A stretch of 64,000 bases of DNA from Kitasatospora sp. NBC_00315 (GCF_041435095.1 NZ_CP108025.1:3596001-3660000), one strand, 5' to 3'. Shown: positions 26,816-35,922, counted from the first letter of the stretch. Notes: generated by a model from the sequence alone, not told the origin. Program-made: numbers and translations.

Positions 26816-26967
26816 CCCACCGTTCGTGTTCTACACGCGTCCGTGACGCATCCCACCCGGAGTTCCTCCCCCGTTGGCCGACCGTTCTCTTTTCTGCCCT
26901 CTGTGCTTGCGGCATGGCGGCAACGCTGGTGCTCGTGAGCAACAGGGTTGCCCAGGGAGGGAAGGCC

Positions 26968-28320
26968 ATGTTCAGGCACACCGCATCGCCCGCGAGCCCG
27001 CAGCCGACGGCCGGGCTGCGACAGCCGCACGCCGGCGGCACGTACCGGCGCACGCCGCGCCGCCACCGGGCCGGCCGACCGGTGGCCGGGGCGGTGGCGG
27101 CACTGGTCCTGGTGCCCGCCCTGCTCGCGACCTCGGCCTGCGGCGGCCCGGCCGACGCCTCCACCGGCGGCGCCGAGCTGACCGTGATGACCTGGTCGCC
27201 GGCCGGCACCGGATCCACCGACCGGCCCGGCATGACCGCGCTGGCCGAGGCGGTCGGCCGCGACATCAACGCCAAGGGCGGCCTGGCCGGACACCACGTC
27301 CGCGTGCTGACCTGCAACGAGCACAACAGCGCGGCCGCCGCGACGGCCTGCGCGCAGCAGGCGGTGGACGCCAAGGCGATCGCCGTGGTCGGCTCGTACA
27401 GCCAGTACGGCGACAGCTTCATGAGCATCCTGGAGCGGGCCAGCATCCCGTACCTCGGCGGCTACGGACTCTCGGGCCCCGAGTACATCAGCCCGCTCTC
27501 CTACCCGGTGGCCGGCGGCATGCCCGCGCTGGTGGCCGGCAGCGGCCGCCAGCTGGTCGACTCCGGCTGCCGCACGGTCTCGCTGGTCCGCCCGGACACC
27601 CCCGCCGGGGACAACCTGCTCGGCTACCTCTCCAACGCGCTCAAGCCCGCCGGGGTGAAGCTGCTCGACGTCAAGGCGCCCGAGAAGTCGAGCGACTACA
27701 CCGAGGTCGCCCGCAAGGCCATCGGCAAGGACGACTCCGGCAACTGCGTCACGGTCGCCCTGGGCGCCGAGCCGACCGGCAACCTGCTCGACTCCTACCG
27801 CCGGCTCGGCCCGAAGAACACCCGGCTCGCGTCGGTGATCGGCAGTGTCCAGCAGTCGGTGGTCGACTCCACCGGCGGCGACAACGGCCCGCTGGCCGGC
27901 GCCTACGTGACCGGCTGGTACCCGCCCGAGTCGTCCCCGGTCTGGGACGCCCTGCGGGCCGTGGTCCGGGCCAACACCGCCGAGGGGCCGTCCATCGACG
28001 TGGCGGACTCGGGGGTGCAGACCACCTGGGTCGCGTACGAGGTCCTGCGCCAGGCCGCCCAGCGGCTCGGCTCCGCGGGGCGTCCGCTCACCGCCAAGAC
28101 GCTGAGCGGCGTCCTGGACAGCGGCGACCCGATCGACACCTCCGGCCTGACCCCGCCGCTCGCCTGGGGCGCGACCAACATGCTGGCCAGCGCCGATTCG
28201 CCGCGACTCGTGAACACCTGGGTCACCTACCAGCAGGTCAAGAGCGGACGGCTGGCTCTGCAGCAGCCCGGCTTCGTCGACGTGCGCTGGGTGCTGACGG
28301 GGGCCAACAAGCCCGCCTGA
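26968..28320 (+). CDS. ABC transporter substrate-binding lipoprotein (type 1, branched-chain amino acid-like)
   Basis: A 450-residue protein. The N-terminal signal is long and basic (RRTPRRHRAGR), followed by the hydrophobic AVAALVLVPALLATSAC with lipobox T-S-A-C, so it is a lipoprotein. The mature part is a Peripla_BP_6-like domain (GRDINAKGGLAGHHVRVLTC, IAVVGSYSQYGDSFMSILE, YLGGYGLSGPEYISP, AGVKLLDVKAP). No permease or ATPase gene adjoins it, so it either works with a distant ABC system or acts as a sensor. Start ATG 26968 follows GGGAGGGAAGG. It is divergent from the SCO4402-family gene. Confidence 0.85.
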   Translation: MFRHTASPASPQPTAGLRQPHAGGTYRRTPRRHRAGRPVAGAVAALVLVPALLATSACGGPADASTGGAELTVMTWSPAGTGSTDRPGMTALAEAVGRDINAKGGLAGHHVRVLTCNEHNSAAAATACAQQAVDAKAIAVVGSYSQYGDSFMSILERASIPYLGGYGLSGPEYISPLSYPVAGGMPALVAGSGRQLVDSGCRTVSLVRPDTPAGDNLLGYLSNALKPAGVKLLDVKAPEKSSDYTEVARKAIGKDDSGNCVTVALGAEPTGNLLDSYRRLGPKNTRLASVIGSVQQSVVDSTGGDNGPLAGAYVTGWYPPESSPVWDALRAVVRANTAEGPSIDVADSGVQTTWVAYEVLRQAAQRLGSAGRPLTAKTLSGVLDSGDPIDTSGLTPPLAWGATNMLASADSPRLVNTWVTYQQVKSGRLALQQPGFVDVRWVLTGANKPA

Positions 28321-28370
28321 TCCAGGTATCCGCCGCCCGGACCACCGGGAGCGGCCGAAGCGGCGACACC

Positions 28371-28415
28371 GCGGCGGGGTGGGCCGGAGTCGTCGACTCC
28401 GGCCCACCCCGCCGC
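28371..28415 (+). terminator. Very strong hairpin after the lipoprotein gene
   Basis: A perfect 22-bp stem (28371-28392 paired with 28394-28415) has a single unpaired base at the apex, 50 bases past the stop. A second long imperfect hairpin follows at about 28431-28490, so readthrough in either direction is doubly blocked. Confidence 0.85.
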
Positions 28416-28545
28416 ATCACATCCCCGCCCCGCCGCGTCGTCCCCCGCGTCGTCCACAGCCTGTGGACGGCGCGGGGGACGACGCGGGGTCGACACCCGA
28501 CGAGGGCGGCCGGCGAGGGCCCGAAGGTCCCGCCGCCACCGCGTC

Positions 28546-29709
28546 CTACAGGTCGCCGTCGCTGCGGGTCGCCAGGCCGGCCTGCCCGGCGATCGGGTTC
28601 CACAGCCCCGCGGCCTGCTTCTTCGCCGTGGTGGCCGTTCCGCTGGCCTGGACGGCCGCCTTGTAGTGCGGGTTGTCCGACGACTTCTTCGGGTCGCAGC
28701 CCCCCTGGGCGTCGCCGGCCCACGCCGCGTACTCCGTGTCGGCCGTGGCGGAGGCGTCCCAGGCCTTGTTCAGCTGATCGACCAGCTGGCCGCCACCGGT
28801 CAGCTGGTCCGTCTTCAGCGCCGCCAGCTTGGTCTTCAGCTCCTGGCGCTTGCCGGCCGCGTCGGTCAGCGCCTGCTGGGACTCGGGCAGCTTGTCGCAC
28901 TTCTGGACGGCCGCGACCGCGCCGATCACGGCCTGCCGGCTGTCGTTGGCGGTGCTGATCAGGTCGGAGAGGGCCTTCGCCTGCTCCTTGGCCGGTCCGC
29001 TCATCGCGGCGCCGGCGGCGGCCGGGCCTCCCGTCGATCCGCTGGTGGCGGCCACCGGCGTGTTGTGCTTCTTGTCCTTGGCCGGATCCGGGTCGCCGCC
29101 GCTCATCAGCACCGCCACCAGGATGCCGGCGGCGGCGCAACCGGCCACCACGCCACCGATGATCAGCTTGCTGTTCTGCCGCCGCCCGGGCGGGCCCGCC
29201 GTCCCGTGGGCCGGAGTGTACGAGGCCGCCGGATCGGCCGGCTGGTAGCCGCCGCCCGCCTGCGGGTAACCGGGGCCGGCCTGCGCGTAGCCCTGGTCGG
29301 CCGGGCCGTAGCCCTGGTCGGCCGGGCCGTAGGACGGCGCGGCACCCTGGGGGGCTCCCTGGAAGGCCCCGGGGGCGCCCTGGCCGGGGTAGCCGCCGCC
29401 CTGCGGGTCCGCGGTCGGGTACGGCGGCAGGTACTGCGTCTCGGGGGCGGCCTCGGCCGTCCCCGCGGCCTGCGGCGGCGCGTAACCCTGCTGGGGATCC
29501 CCCCAGGGAGCCCCCTGGGGCGGCGCGGCCTGGCCGTGGCCGCCGTCCCCCAGGTACTCCGGCCGGCCGGACTGCGGCGGTACGCCGGGCTGCTGGCCCT
29601 GCGGCTGGGCCCCGGGCTGCCGGCCGTCCTGCTGCTGGCCGGGTTCCGGCCGGAAGAGGTCGTCCAGGTTGAAGTCACCGGAGTTGGGGTACGAGCGGCG
29701 CTGGTTCAA
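28546..29709 (-). CDS. Pro/Gln/Gly-rich membrane-anchored protein of unknown function
   Basis: A 387-residue protein with a low-complexity cytoplasmic half (about 180 residues, with repeats such as GYGPADQGYGPADQGYA). One transmembrane helix follows, SKLIIGGVVAGCAAAGILVAVLM, then an extracytoplasmic helical domain of about 185 residues with two cysteines (QKCDKLPES and GGCDPKK) that probably pair. The start NQRRSYPNSGDFNLDDLFRPE is a recognisable Streptomyces N-terminus. The function is unknown. It is a type II membrane topology, presumably with a surface-exposed domain. Confidence 0.8.
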   Translation of the reverse strand: MNQRRSYPNSGDFNLDDLFRPEPGQQQDGRQPGAQPQGQQPGVPPQSGRPEYLGDGGHGQAAPPQGAPWGDPQQGYAPPQAAGTAEAAPETQYLPPYPTADPQGGGYPGQGAPGAFQGAPQGAAPSYGPADQGYGPADQGYAQAGPGYPQAGGGYQPADPAASYTPAHGTAGPPGRRQNSKLIIGGVVAGCAAAGILVAVLMSGGDPDPAKDKKHNTPVAATSGSTGGPAAAGAAMSGPAKEQAKALSDLISTANDSRQAVIGAVAAVQKCDKLPESQQALTDAAGKRQELKTKLAALKTDQLTGGGQLVDQLNKAWDASATADTEYAAWAGDAQGGCDPKKSSDNPHYKAAVQASGTATTAKKQAAGLWNPIAGQAGLATRSDGDL

Positions 29710-30115
29710 CGCGATTCCTCACCTGTGCGTGACACCGGGCGCACCGGGGCAGCCGACAGCATCCGGGCGGCCTGCGGCCACCCGTTGCCTGTCTCCCGTA
29801 CGTGCACCCGGGCCTTCCTCGGTTGTTCCGCGCGCTCGTTGACGGCGGACCACATCTGGGCGGTTCTCCGGGGCTTCGGAGCCTCGGATTGTCGCGCCCA
29901 CGGTACCGGTTCACCGGTACGGGTGACCATGCGGCCGCCCCACGAGGCCGCATGGTCACACCCGGGACGCCCGCACCCGGTGTCGTCGGCCGGCCGACGG
30001 GCGCCCCCGCGCTCGGCCGGGAGGCCCGGAACGGCCCCGCGCGCCCGCGCCACACCTCCCTGCTCCCGGGAGCGCGCCCCCGGGAGCAGGGACGCGCCCC
30101 CTGGGACCGCGTCGC
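29710..30115. other. Intergenic stretch with three hairpins
   Basis: No gene is seen. It holds an 8-bp stem, GTACCGGT/ACCGGTAC, at 29903-29920, a 13-bp stem at 29924-29936 with 29946-29958, and a terminator hairpin at 30058-30091. The first two lie in what is probably the promoter/leader region of the minus-strand membrane-protein gene and may be regulatory. Confidence 0.5.
30058..30091 (-). terminator. Terminator of the NsdA-like regulator gene
   Basis: A 13-bp perfect stem (CCCTGCTCCCGGG at 30058-30070 and its complement at 30079-30091) with an 8-base loop begins 25 bases past the stop at 30116. Confidence 0.7.
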
Positions 30116-31492
30116 TCAGGCGGCGTCGGCCTCCGCGCGGGCCTGGAACTCGCGGACCACCCGGTGCTCCCGGTACGGCTCCAGCCGGCGACGGAACTCG
30201 TCCAGGTACTCGACCCCGCGGTTGGAGCGCAGGCCGCTGAGCAGGCGGACGGCCTGGGTGCCCGTCTCGCAGGCCCGTTCCACCTCGCGCTGCTGCAACT
30301 GGGCGGTCGCCAGCAGGACGAGGTCCACCGCGCGGCGCCGGACCCGGGTCGGCGGGTGCAGGTCGAGCGCCCGGCGGGCGTAGCGCTCGGCCTGGCCGGC
30401 CTGCTCCAGATCGCGGTGACAGTGCGCCAGTTCGTCCGCGAGGTAGGCGTCGTCGAAGTGGACGATCCAGTCCGGGTCCTCCTCGGGGTTGCGCTGCTCC
30501 ATCGCGGCCAGCGCCTTGTCCGCGACGGCCTCGCAGGCGCGGGCGTCGCCGAGCAGGGCGTGGCCCCGGGCCTCGGCCGCGTAGAACATCGCCATCGCCG
30601 TCGGGGTGGCGACCGAGCGGGCACCCTCCTGGGCGGCGCGGGCGAGTTGGGCGATCTCGCGCGGGTTGCCGAGGGTCGCCGCGAGGTGGCTCATCGAGGC
30701 CGCGAGCACGTAGCCGCCGTACCCGCGGTCGTCCGCCGCCTGGGCGAGCCGCAGGGCCTGGATGTAGTAGCGCTGGGCCAGGCCGGGCTGGCCGGTGTCG
30801 ACCGCCATGTAGCCGGCCAACTCGGTGAGCCGGGCGACCGCCGCGAACAGCTGGCGGCCCGTCTCGTCCCGGTAGCCGCCGCCGAGCAGGCCGGAGACCA
30901 CGCTGTTGAGGTAGTGCACGACGACCGGGCGCACGTGCCCGCTGCCGAAGCGGTGGTCGAGGTCGACCAGCATCTGGGTGGTGGCCTTGATCGCCGCCAC
31001 GTCGGACGGGCCGACCCGGACGGCGCCGCTGCGGGCCACCACCGGGTCGGGCGGGGTGATCAGCCAGTCCCGGCTGGGCTCGACCAGCGCGGACGCGGCG
31101 ACGGTCGCCCCGGTGAGGAAGTCCCGGCGGCCGACGTCGCTGCGCCAGAGCTCGCAGACCTGCTCCAGCGCGCCGCCGAGGGTCGCCGAGAAGTGCAGCC
31201 CGATGCCGGAGCTGAGGTTCTTCCCGTCGGCCATGCCGATCTCCTCGACGGAGACCCCGCGGCCGAGTTTGCGGCCGATCGCCTCGGCGATCACCGCCGG
31301 TGCCTGGCCACGCGGTTGCTGGCCCCGAAGCCAGCGGGCGACCGACGTCTTGTCGTACCGCAGGTCGAGGCCGTGCTCGGCACCGCAGAGGTTCACCCGG
31401 CGCGCGAGGCCCGCGTTGGAGCAGCTCGCCTCCTGGATCAGTTGCTGCAGGCGCTCGTTGGGCTGTCGTGCGACAAGTGGTCTCGCGGCCAT
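30116..31492 (-). CDS. NsdA/SCO4441-like regulator with HTH-type N-terminus and TPR-like repeats
   Basis: A 458-residue protein. Residues about 10-85 contain an HTH-like region (NERLQQLIQEASCSNAGLAR, RYDKTSVARWLRGQQPRG). The remainder is a helical TPR-like array (LTELAGYMAVDTGQPGLAQR, YGGYVLAASMSHLAATLGNP, MFYAAEARGHALLGDARA). This matches the Streptomyces NsdA-type family, whose characterised member represses sporulation and antibiotic production. The paralogue function here is inferred. It has a divergent promoter region with paired TGACRTCA palindromes. Confidence 0.85.
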   Translation of the reverse strand: MAARPLVARQPNERLQQLIQEASCSNAGLARRVNLCGAEHGLDLRYDKTSVARWLRGQQPRGQAPAVIAEAIGRKLGRGVSVEEIGMADGKNLSSGIGLHFSATLGGALEQVCELWRSDVGRRDFLTGATVAASALVEPSRDWLITPPDPVVARSGAVRVGPSDVAAIKATTQMLVDLDHRFGSGHVRPVVVHYLNSVVSGLLGGGYRDETGRQLFAAVARLTELAGYMAVDTGQPGLAQRYYIQALRLAQAADDRGYGGYVLAASMSHLAATLGNPREIAQLARAAQEGARSVATPTAMAMFYAAEARGHALLGDARACEAVADKALAAMEQRNPEEDPDWIVHFDDAYLADELAHCHRDLEQAGQAERYARRALDLHPPTRVRRRAVDLVLLATAQLQQREVERACETGTQAVRLLSGLRSNRGVEYLDEFRRRLEPYREHRVVREFQARAEADAA

Positions 31493-31799
31493 GGGCTTCG
31501 CCTCCCCAACGCCCTCCGGTCCCGACCGGCGGACGACGATTCTGCTGATCTGGTGCCGACTGTCCGACCGTCGAAGGAATCTGACATCAGGTTAGCGATC
31601 AGTGACGTCAGCGGGATACCCACGGTGACCGTGCCGACCCCCCGCGCGCCCGGGGCAATGCCCCAGTGCGCCCCCACTGCGCCCGCCGCGTCGCAGCTCC
31701 GGCCGGGAGGGCTCACCGTTTCGGGTGACATTGCGCCCTCTCGGCAGACCGCCCCCCGTCCGGCCGTAACCAGGCTCACGGACGGTAGTTGAGCAGCAC
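31493..31799. promoter_or_regulatory. Divergent promoter with two TGACRTCA palindromes
   Basis: TGACATCA (31582-31589) and the perfect palindrome TGACGTCA (31603-31610) are spaced 21 bp centre to centre, two helical turns. They sit in an AT-richer patch between the NsdA-like gene and the primase/polymerase-domain gene. The arrangement suggests two dimers of one regulator binding cooperatively. The remainder holds no gene. Confidence 0.55.
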
Positions 31800-32522
31800 G
31801 TGGAAGACACCTCCCCAGGAGCCCCCGACCGGGGCAGCGACAGCGAACTGCCCCCGCTGCTCATCGAAGCCGTCAGCTACGCCGAGGACCGCCACTGGGA
31901 GGTCGCTCCCGGTACCTGGCTGGTCGACGGTGACGGTCCGGCCCGCTGCTCGTGCGGCGACCTCCACTGCACCCTGCCCGGCGCGCACCCGACCGCCGAG
32001 GACTGGCGCGCCCGGGCCAGTGCGGGCCCCGGCGTGGTGCGCCGCTGGTGGACGGAGAACCCGCAGGCGTCGATCCTGCTGCCGACCGGGCGCTTCTTCG
32101 ACGCCCTGGACGTGCCGGAGCTGGCGGGCTGTCTGGCGCTGGCCCGGATGGAGCGGATGGGTCTCCAGCTCGGGCCAGTGGTCGCGGTGCCGGCCACCTC
32201 GGGCCAGTCCGGCCGGCGGCTGCTCTTCCTGGTCCTGCCCGGGGTGCTGGCCAAGCTCCCCGAGATGCTCCGCCGGCTGGGCTGGGCCCCGGGCCGGCTG
32301 GACCTGGTGGCCCGGGGAGATGGCGACTGGATCGTCGCACCGCCGTCCCGGGTCGGCCCGTACAGCTTCGCGCAGTGGGCCCGGCCGCCGTCCAGCGCGA
32401 ACCGGTGGCTGCTGCCGGACGCGGCCGAGCTGATCAACCCGCTCGCGTACGCCTGCGGGCGGGAGGCCCCGTCGGCCACGGCGGCCCGGCAGGGCCGAAC
32501 GGCGGTGCCCCAGCACTCCTGA
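31800..32522 (+). CDS. Bifunctional DNA primase/polymerase N-terminal domain protein
   Basis: A 240-residue protein resembling the small Streptomyces members of the prim-pol (PF09250) family. Typical features are AVSYAEDRHWEVAPGTWL, a zinc-like CSCGDLHCTLPGAHP segment, W-x-x-NPQASILLPTG, FDALDVPELAG and the C-terminal IVAPPSRVG segment. The invariant acidic pair of active archaeo-eukaryotic primases appears reduced to FDALD, so catalysis is uncertain. It begins with GTG 31800 and is transcribed away from the NsdA-like regulator. No replication genes are near, arguing for a regulatory or orphan role. Confidence 0.78.
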   Translation: MEDTSPGAPDRGSDSELPPLLIEAVSYAEDRHWEVAPGTWLVDGDGPARCSCGDLHCTLPGAHPTAEDWRARASAGPGVVRRWWTENPQASILLPTGRFFDALDVPELAGCLALARMERMGLQLGPVVAVPATSGQSGRRLLFLVLPGVLAKLPEMLRRLGWAPGRLDLVARGDGDWIVAPPSRVGPYSFAQWARPPSSANRWLLPDAAELINPLAYACGREAPSATAARQGRTAVPQHS

Positions 32523-32612
32523 TCCTCCCGCGGCCGCCCCGGCCACTCCCCTGAGCCGCCCGCCCTACGCCTATCGGGTGAGGGCGCGCAGCGCGCGAGA
32601 CCCCGCGCGCAA

Positions 32613-32652
32613 CCGACGGGCCCCTTCTCCCACCGGAGAAGGGGCCCGTCGG
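32613..32652 (+). terminator. Terminator after primase/polymerase-domain gene
   Basis: A perfect 18-bp stem (CCGACGGGCCCCTTCTCC at 32613-32630 with 32635-32652) with a CACC loop, about 90 bases past the stop. Confidence 0.85.
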
Positions 32653-33033
32653 ACGTCCGTCGGGACAAGAGATCGGTGTACCCGCTGGTCAGGAGCAGAA
32701 AGCCCCTCGTACGAGTGACAACGCTCAAGGATTGCCGGGATCTGCCGAGGGGAGAAATTCCTTCGAGAGGGGACGCCACCGGACGGAGGGAGCAGCAGGC
32801 TGGGAGACCGGGATCGCGTGGGGAAGCAGGGCCCGGGGGGATCACCGGGAGGGCGCTCGGACGGGGAAGCCGGGCACGGTGACCAGGGGTCGGAGGGGTC
32901 GGAGGGGTCGGGAGGGACGGCGGGGGAACCGGGGGGACGGCGGGGGCCGTGGCACCGGCCGGGCTCGGGGTGGCTCGGTGGCACGGAGACGGGGGCGGGG
33001 TGGGATCAGGGAGGGACCGGGGCGGGGACGGCG

Positions 33034-33069
33034 GTGGCCCGGTGCATGTGGGGACATGCACCGGGCCAC
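33034..33069 (-). terminator. Terminator of the DtxR-family gene
   Basis: A perfect 16-bp stem (33034-33049 with 33054-33069) and a GGGG loop, positioned about 60 bases past the stop of the minus-strand regulator. Confidence 0.8.
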
Positions 33070-33131
33070 TCCTTCGTCCGGCCGCCGGGCGGGCCCGAGG
33101 ACGGGCCGGACACCGGGAGCGCGGCAGGCGG

Positions 33132-33824
33132 CTAGGCGAGCGCGACGAACACGTGCGCGGCGATCTCCTTGCCCAGTTCGGCGGCGTCCGCGCCGACGCC
33201 GACCACCACACCGCCGCCACCGGCGGAGACCTGGACGGTCGCACCCGGGCGGACCCCGGCCCGGCGCAGCGTGCGCATCAGGGTCTCGTCCATCTGGATC
33301 GGCTCGCCGATCCGCCGCACCACCACGCTGGCCCCGTCGGCCCCGGGACGCAGCGCGTCCAGGGTGACCAGGGCGGCGTCGAAGCCCTCGCCCTCGGCCT
33401 TGGTGTCGCCGAGCTCGTCCAGACCGGGGATCGGGTTCCCGTAGGGGGACTGGGTGGGGTGACCGAGCATCGCGAGCACCTTGCGCTCGACCGTCTCGCT
33501 CATCACGTGCTCCCAGCGGCAGGCCTCCTCGTGCACCTGCTCCCACTCCAGCCCGATCACGTCGACCAGCAGGCACTCGGCGATGCGGTGCTTGCGCATC
33601 ACCCGCACCGCGAGCCGGCGGCCCTCCTCGGTGAGTTCGAGATGGCGGTCCCCGGCGACCCGGAGCAGGCCGTCGCGCTCCATCCGGCCGACGGTCTGGC
33701 TGACGGTGGGGCCGCTCTGCTCAAGGCGCTCGGCGATCCGGGCGCGCATCGGGGTGATGCCTTCTTCCTCCAGCTCCAGGATGGTGCGAAGGTACATCTC
33801 GGTCGTGTCGATCAGCCCAGACAT
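33132..33824 (-). CDS. DtxR/DmdR-family metal-dependent transcriptional regulator
   Basis: A 230-residue protein beginning SGLIDTTEMYLRTILELEEE. The winged helix reads ARIAERLEQSGPTVSQTVGRMERDGLL. The metal-binding and dimerisation domain includes RKHRIAECLLVDVIGLEW, HEEACRWEHVMSETVE and GHPTQSPYGNPIPG, with the usual Cys/His/Glu ligands. The C-terminal SH3-like domain is present. It is likely the iron-responsive repressor DmdR1 type, controlling siderophore genes. Start ATG 33824. The divergent SIS-domain gene is its usual streptomycete neighbour. Confidence 0.93.
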   Translation of the reverse strand: MSGLIDTTEMYLRTILELEEEGITPMRARIAERLEQSGPTVSQTVGRMERDGLLRVAGDRHLELTEEGRRLAVRVMRKHRIAECLLVDVIGLEWEQVHEEACRWEHVMSETVERKVLAMLGHPTQSPYGNPIPGLDELGDTKAEGEGFDAALVTLDALRPGADGASVVVRRIGEPIQMDETLMRTLRRAGVRPGATVQVSAGGGGVVVGVGADAAELGKEIAAHVFVALA

Positions 33825-34045
33825 CGCCGCTGGCTCCGTTCCTCGGGGTCCACACCGCCAATTCTGACGTACCGCACGGACAACCTGCTCCACCGCGGTT
33901 CGTTCCCGGGCCTTTTCGTTCCGGTTGACAGCACCGGCCCCCAGGCAGCACGGTGCTCGCCGTAGCTTTCTCCACTGGCGGTCTGGACCACCGGGCCTCC
34001 CGAACCGGCCGGGCGCCAGCTCCGGCAGAGAGCGCAGGCACCGCG

Positions 34046-34795
34046 ATGAACGACCTGGTCGGGCAGTACTTCGACGCCGCGATCGGCCATCTCCAGCGGG
34101 TCCGCACCGAGGAGGCCGGCAACATCGCCCGGGCGGCGGAGCTGCTCGCGGACGCCCTCGCGGGCGGTCAGCGGGTCTTCACCTACGGCGCCGGCCACTC
34201 CTCGCTGGCCGCCCAGGACGTGGTGTACCGGGCCGGCGGGCTCGTCCCGGTGAACCTGCTGGACGTCCCCGGGATGGCCGGCGTCACCGTGCGGCCCGCT
34301 CCGCTCGCCAGCGCGCTGGAGCGGGTCTCCGGGCTGGCCACCACCACCCTGGACCACACCCCGGCCCGGGCCGGCGACCTGCTGTTCGTGATCTCGCTCT
34401 CCGGCCGCCAGGTGATGCCGGTGGAGCTGGCCCAGCACGCCCGCTCGCGGGGCCTGCACGTGGTCGGGCTCACCTCGCTGGCGTACCCGGCCGAGGTCAC
34501 CTCCCAGCACCCGTCGGGGACGTACCTCAAGGACCACTGCGACGTGGTGCTCGACAACAAGATCGCGGTCGGCGACGGCGAGCTGACCGTGCCGGGCGCC
34601 GCGACCACCTTCGGACCGGTGTCCACCATCGTCACCAGCGCGCTGATGCAGGCCGTGGTGGCCTCCGCGGTCGGCCTGCTCGCGGAGCGCGGCATCGAGC
34701 CGCCGCTGTTCCGCTCCGGCAACGTCGACGGCGGCACCGAGTGGAACGCCAAGCTGATGGCGGACAACGCGGACCGGGTCTTCTACACCTTCTGA
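34046..34795 (+). CDS. SIS-domain sugar isomerase/phosphosugar-binding protein
   Basis: A 249-residue protein with one SIS domain: RVFTYGAGHSSLAAQDVVYRAGG (substrate loop), LLFVISLSGRQVMPVELAQHA (phosphosugar Ser loop) and VGLTSLAYPAEV. The family (YfhH/MurQ-like sugar isomerase) binds phosphosugars. The exact substrate is unknown. ATG 34046 is chosen on family length. It is divergent from the DtxR-type regulator. Confidence 0.85.
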   Translation: MNDLVGQYFDAAIGHLQRVRTEEAGNIARAAELLADALAGGQRVFTYGAGHSSLAAQDVVYRAGGLVPVNLLDVPGMAGVTVRPAPLASALERVSGLATTTLDHTPARAGDLLFVISLSGRQVMPVELAQHARSRGLHVVGLTSLAYPAEVTSQHPSGTYLKDHCDVVLDNKIAVGDGELTVPGAATTFGPVSTIVTSALMQAVVASAVGLLAERGIEPPLFRSGNVDGGTEWNAKLMADNADRVFYTF

Positions 34796-34945
34796 GCCGC
34801 CGCGGCCCGGGTGCGCCCCGGCGCGCCCGGGCCGGTCTGAGACAACCTGCGCGCTTTCCCGGCCATACCCGCCCACGCCGGGGCGTACCGGCCGCCGCCG
34901 GCGGGCAGGACAGCTGGGTGGGCCGAGCGACGGGTGGGGGCCGGC

Positions 34946-35866
34946 ATGGCGACGGGGGCGGGTTCGTCGGGGCGGGTGCGGGAACGGGATCTGCTGCCCG
35001 AGCTGTTCTGGGCTGCCGACTCGGCCTCCCAGCAGGGCCAGCGGCGCTCCGTCGCGCTGTCCCGCCGGGAGCTTCTGCTGCTCGTCGCCGCCGCGGCCGC
35101 GGGCTCCGCCGACGGCGCGCAGTGGGCCTGGCTGGCGGCCGCCGCGTACCTGGGCGCGATCTGCGTCGCGGTGGTCATCGGCCGGCAGAACCCGCAGGGC
35201 CTCTGGTACGAGGGCCGGGCCGCCGCCGAGTCCGTCAAGACGCTCGCCTGGAAGTACGCCGTCCGGGCCGACGCCTACCAGCCGCCGCCCACCAGCCTGC
35301 CGGACGCCGAGGGGCTCTACCGGTTCCAGCTGACCCGGGTGCTGCAGGCGTTCCGCGACAGCCGGGCGGTGCGCGGCCGGGCGGCCGCCGAGGTCACCGA
35401 GGCGATGCGGGTGCTGCGCGAGCAGCCGCTGTCGGTGCGCCGTGAGGTCTACCTCCAGGAGCGGGTGAACGCGCAGCACGAGTGGTACGCGAGCAAGGCC
35501 CGGCAGTGCGCCCGGGCCGGCTTCTGGACCGGGGCCCTGGGGGTCGTCCTGCCGGTGCTCGGGCTGGTGCTCGCGGTGCTGCGGGCGCTCGGCGCCTTCG
35601 GGTACGACGCGCTGGGCACCGTCTCCGCCGTCGCCGCCTCGGTCGCCGCCTGGGCCCAGCTGCGGCAGTACCGTCCGCTGGCCGCCGCGTACGCGCTGGC
35701 GGCCGACGAGCTCGAACTGATCCGCCGCCAGCTCACCCGGCTGGACCTGGGATCGCCGCAGGCCGAGGAGCTCTGGGCCCGGCTGGCCCGGGACGCCGAG
35801 GACGCGGTCTCCCGGGAGCACACCACCTGGCAGGCGCGCCGGGAGGTACGCGGCCGCGAGCAGTGA
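34946..35866 (+). CDS. DUF4231 / SLATT-type two-domain membrane protein
   Basis: A 306-residue protein. Two hydrophobic pairs are visible: AWLAAAAYLGAICVAVVIG (about 55-75) and GALGVVLPVLGLVLAVLRAL with VSAVAASVAAW (about 185-235). The conserved DUF4231 segment YLQERVNAQHEWYASKARQC precedes the second pair. SLATT proteins are proposed membrane effectors in bacterial conflict systems, normally with nucleotide-sensing partners. None is adjacent here, so the role is open. An in-frame GTG at 34934 is an alternative start. Confidence 0.75.
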   Translation: MATGAGSSGRVRERDLLPELFWAADSASQQGQRRSVALSRRELLLLVAAAAAGSADGAQWAWLAAAAYLGAICVAVVIGRQNPQGLWYEGRAAAESVKTLAWKYAVRADAYQPPPTSLPDAEGLYRFQLTRVLQAFRDSRAVRGRAAAEVTEAMRVLREQPLSVRREVYLQERVNAQHEWYASKARQCARAGFWTGALGVVLPVLGLVLAVLRALGAFGYDALGTVSAVAASVAAWAQLRQYRPLAAAYALAADELELIRRQLTRLDLGSPQAEELWARLARDAEDAVSREHTTWQARREVRGREQ

Positions 35867-35922
35867 ACCGGTGCCCGGCAGGGGTGGCACCGGAGAACGC
35901 AGTCCACGACGGGAGGATCCGC

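Larger units (their letters stand above)
32523..33131. other. Gene-free 600-bp stretch: terminators and G-rich repeats
   Basis: No convincing gene on either strand. Left part: a strong hairpin (32613-32652). Middle (32660-32770): less GC-rich unique sequence of unknown role. Right part (about 32850-33030): strongly G-rich + strand with tandem GGGGTCGGA-like units and many runs of four or more G. Right end: the terminator of the DtxR gene at 33034-33069. Confidence 0.5.

Noticed and set aside
28431..28490. Second long inverted repeat considered as an insertion-sequence end
   Set aside because: No transposase or target duplication is nearby, and its place between convergent genes fits a second terminator.
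32653..32770. Possible tRNA or small structured RNA downstream of the primase-domain gene
   Set aside because: No cloverleaf, T-loop consensus or anticodon arm could be found on either strand. Only the terminator hairpin upstream is convincing.
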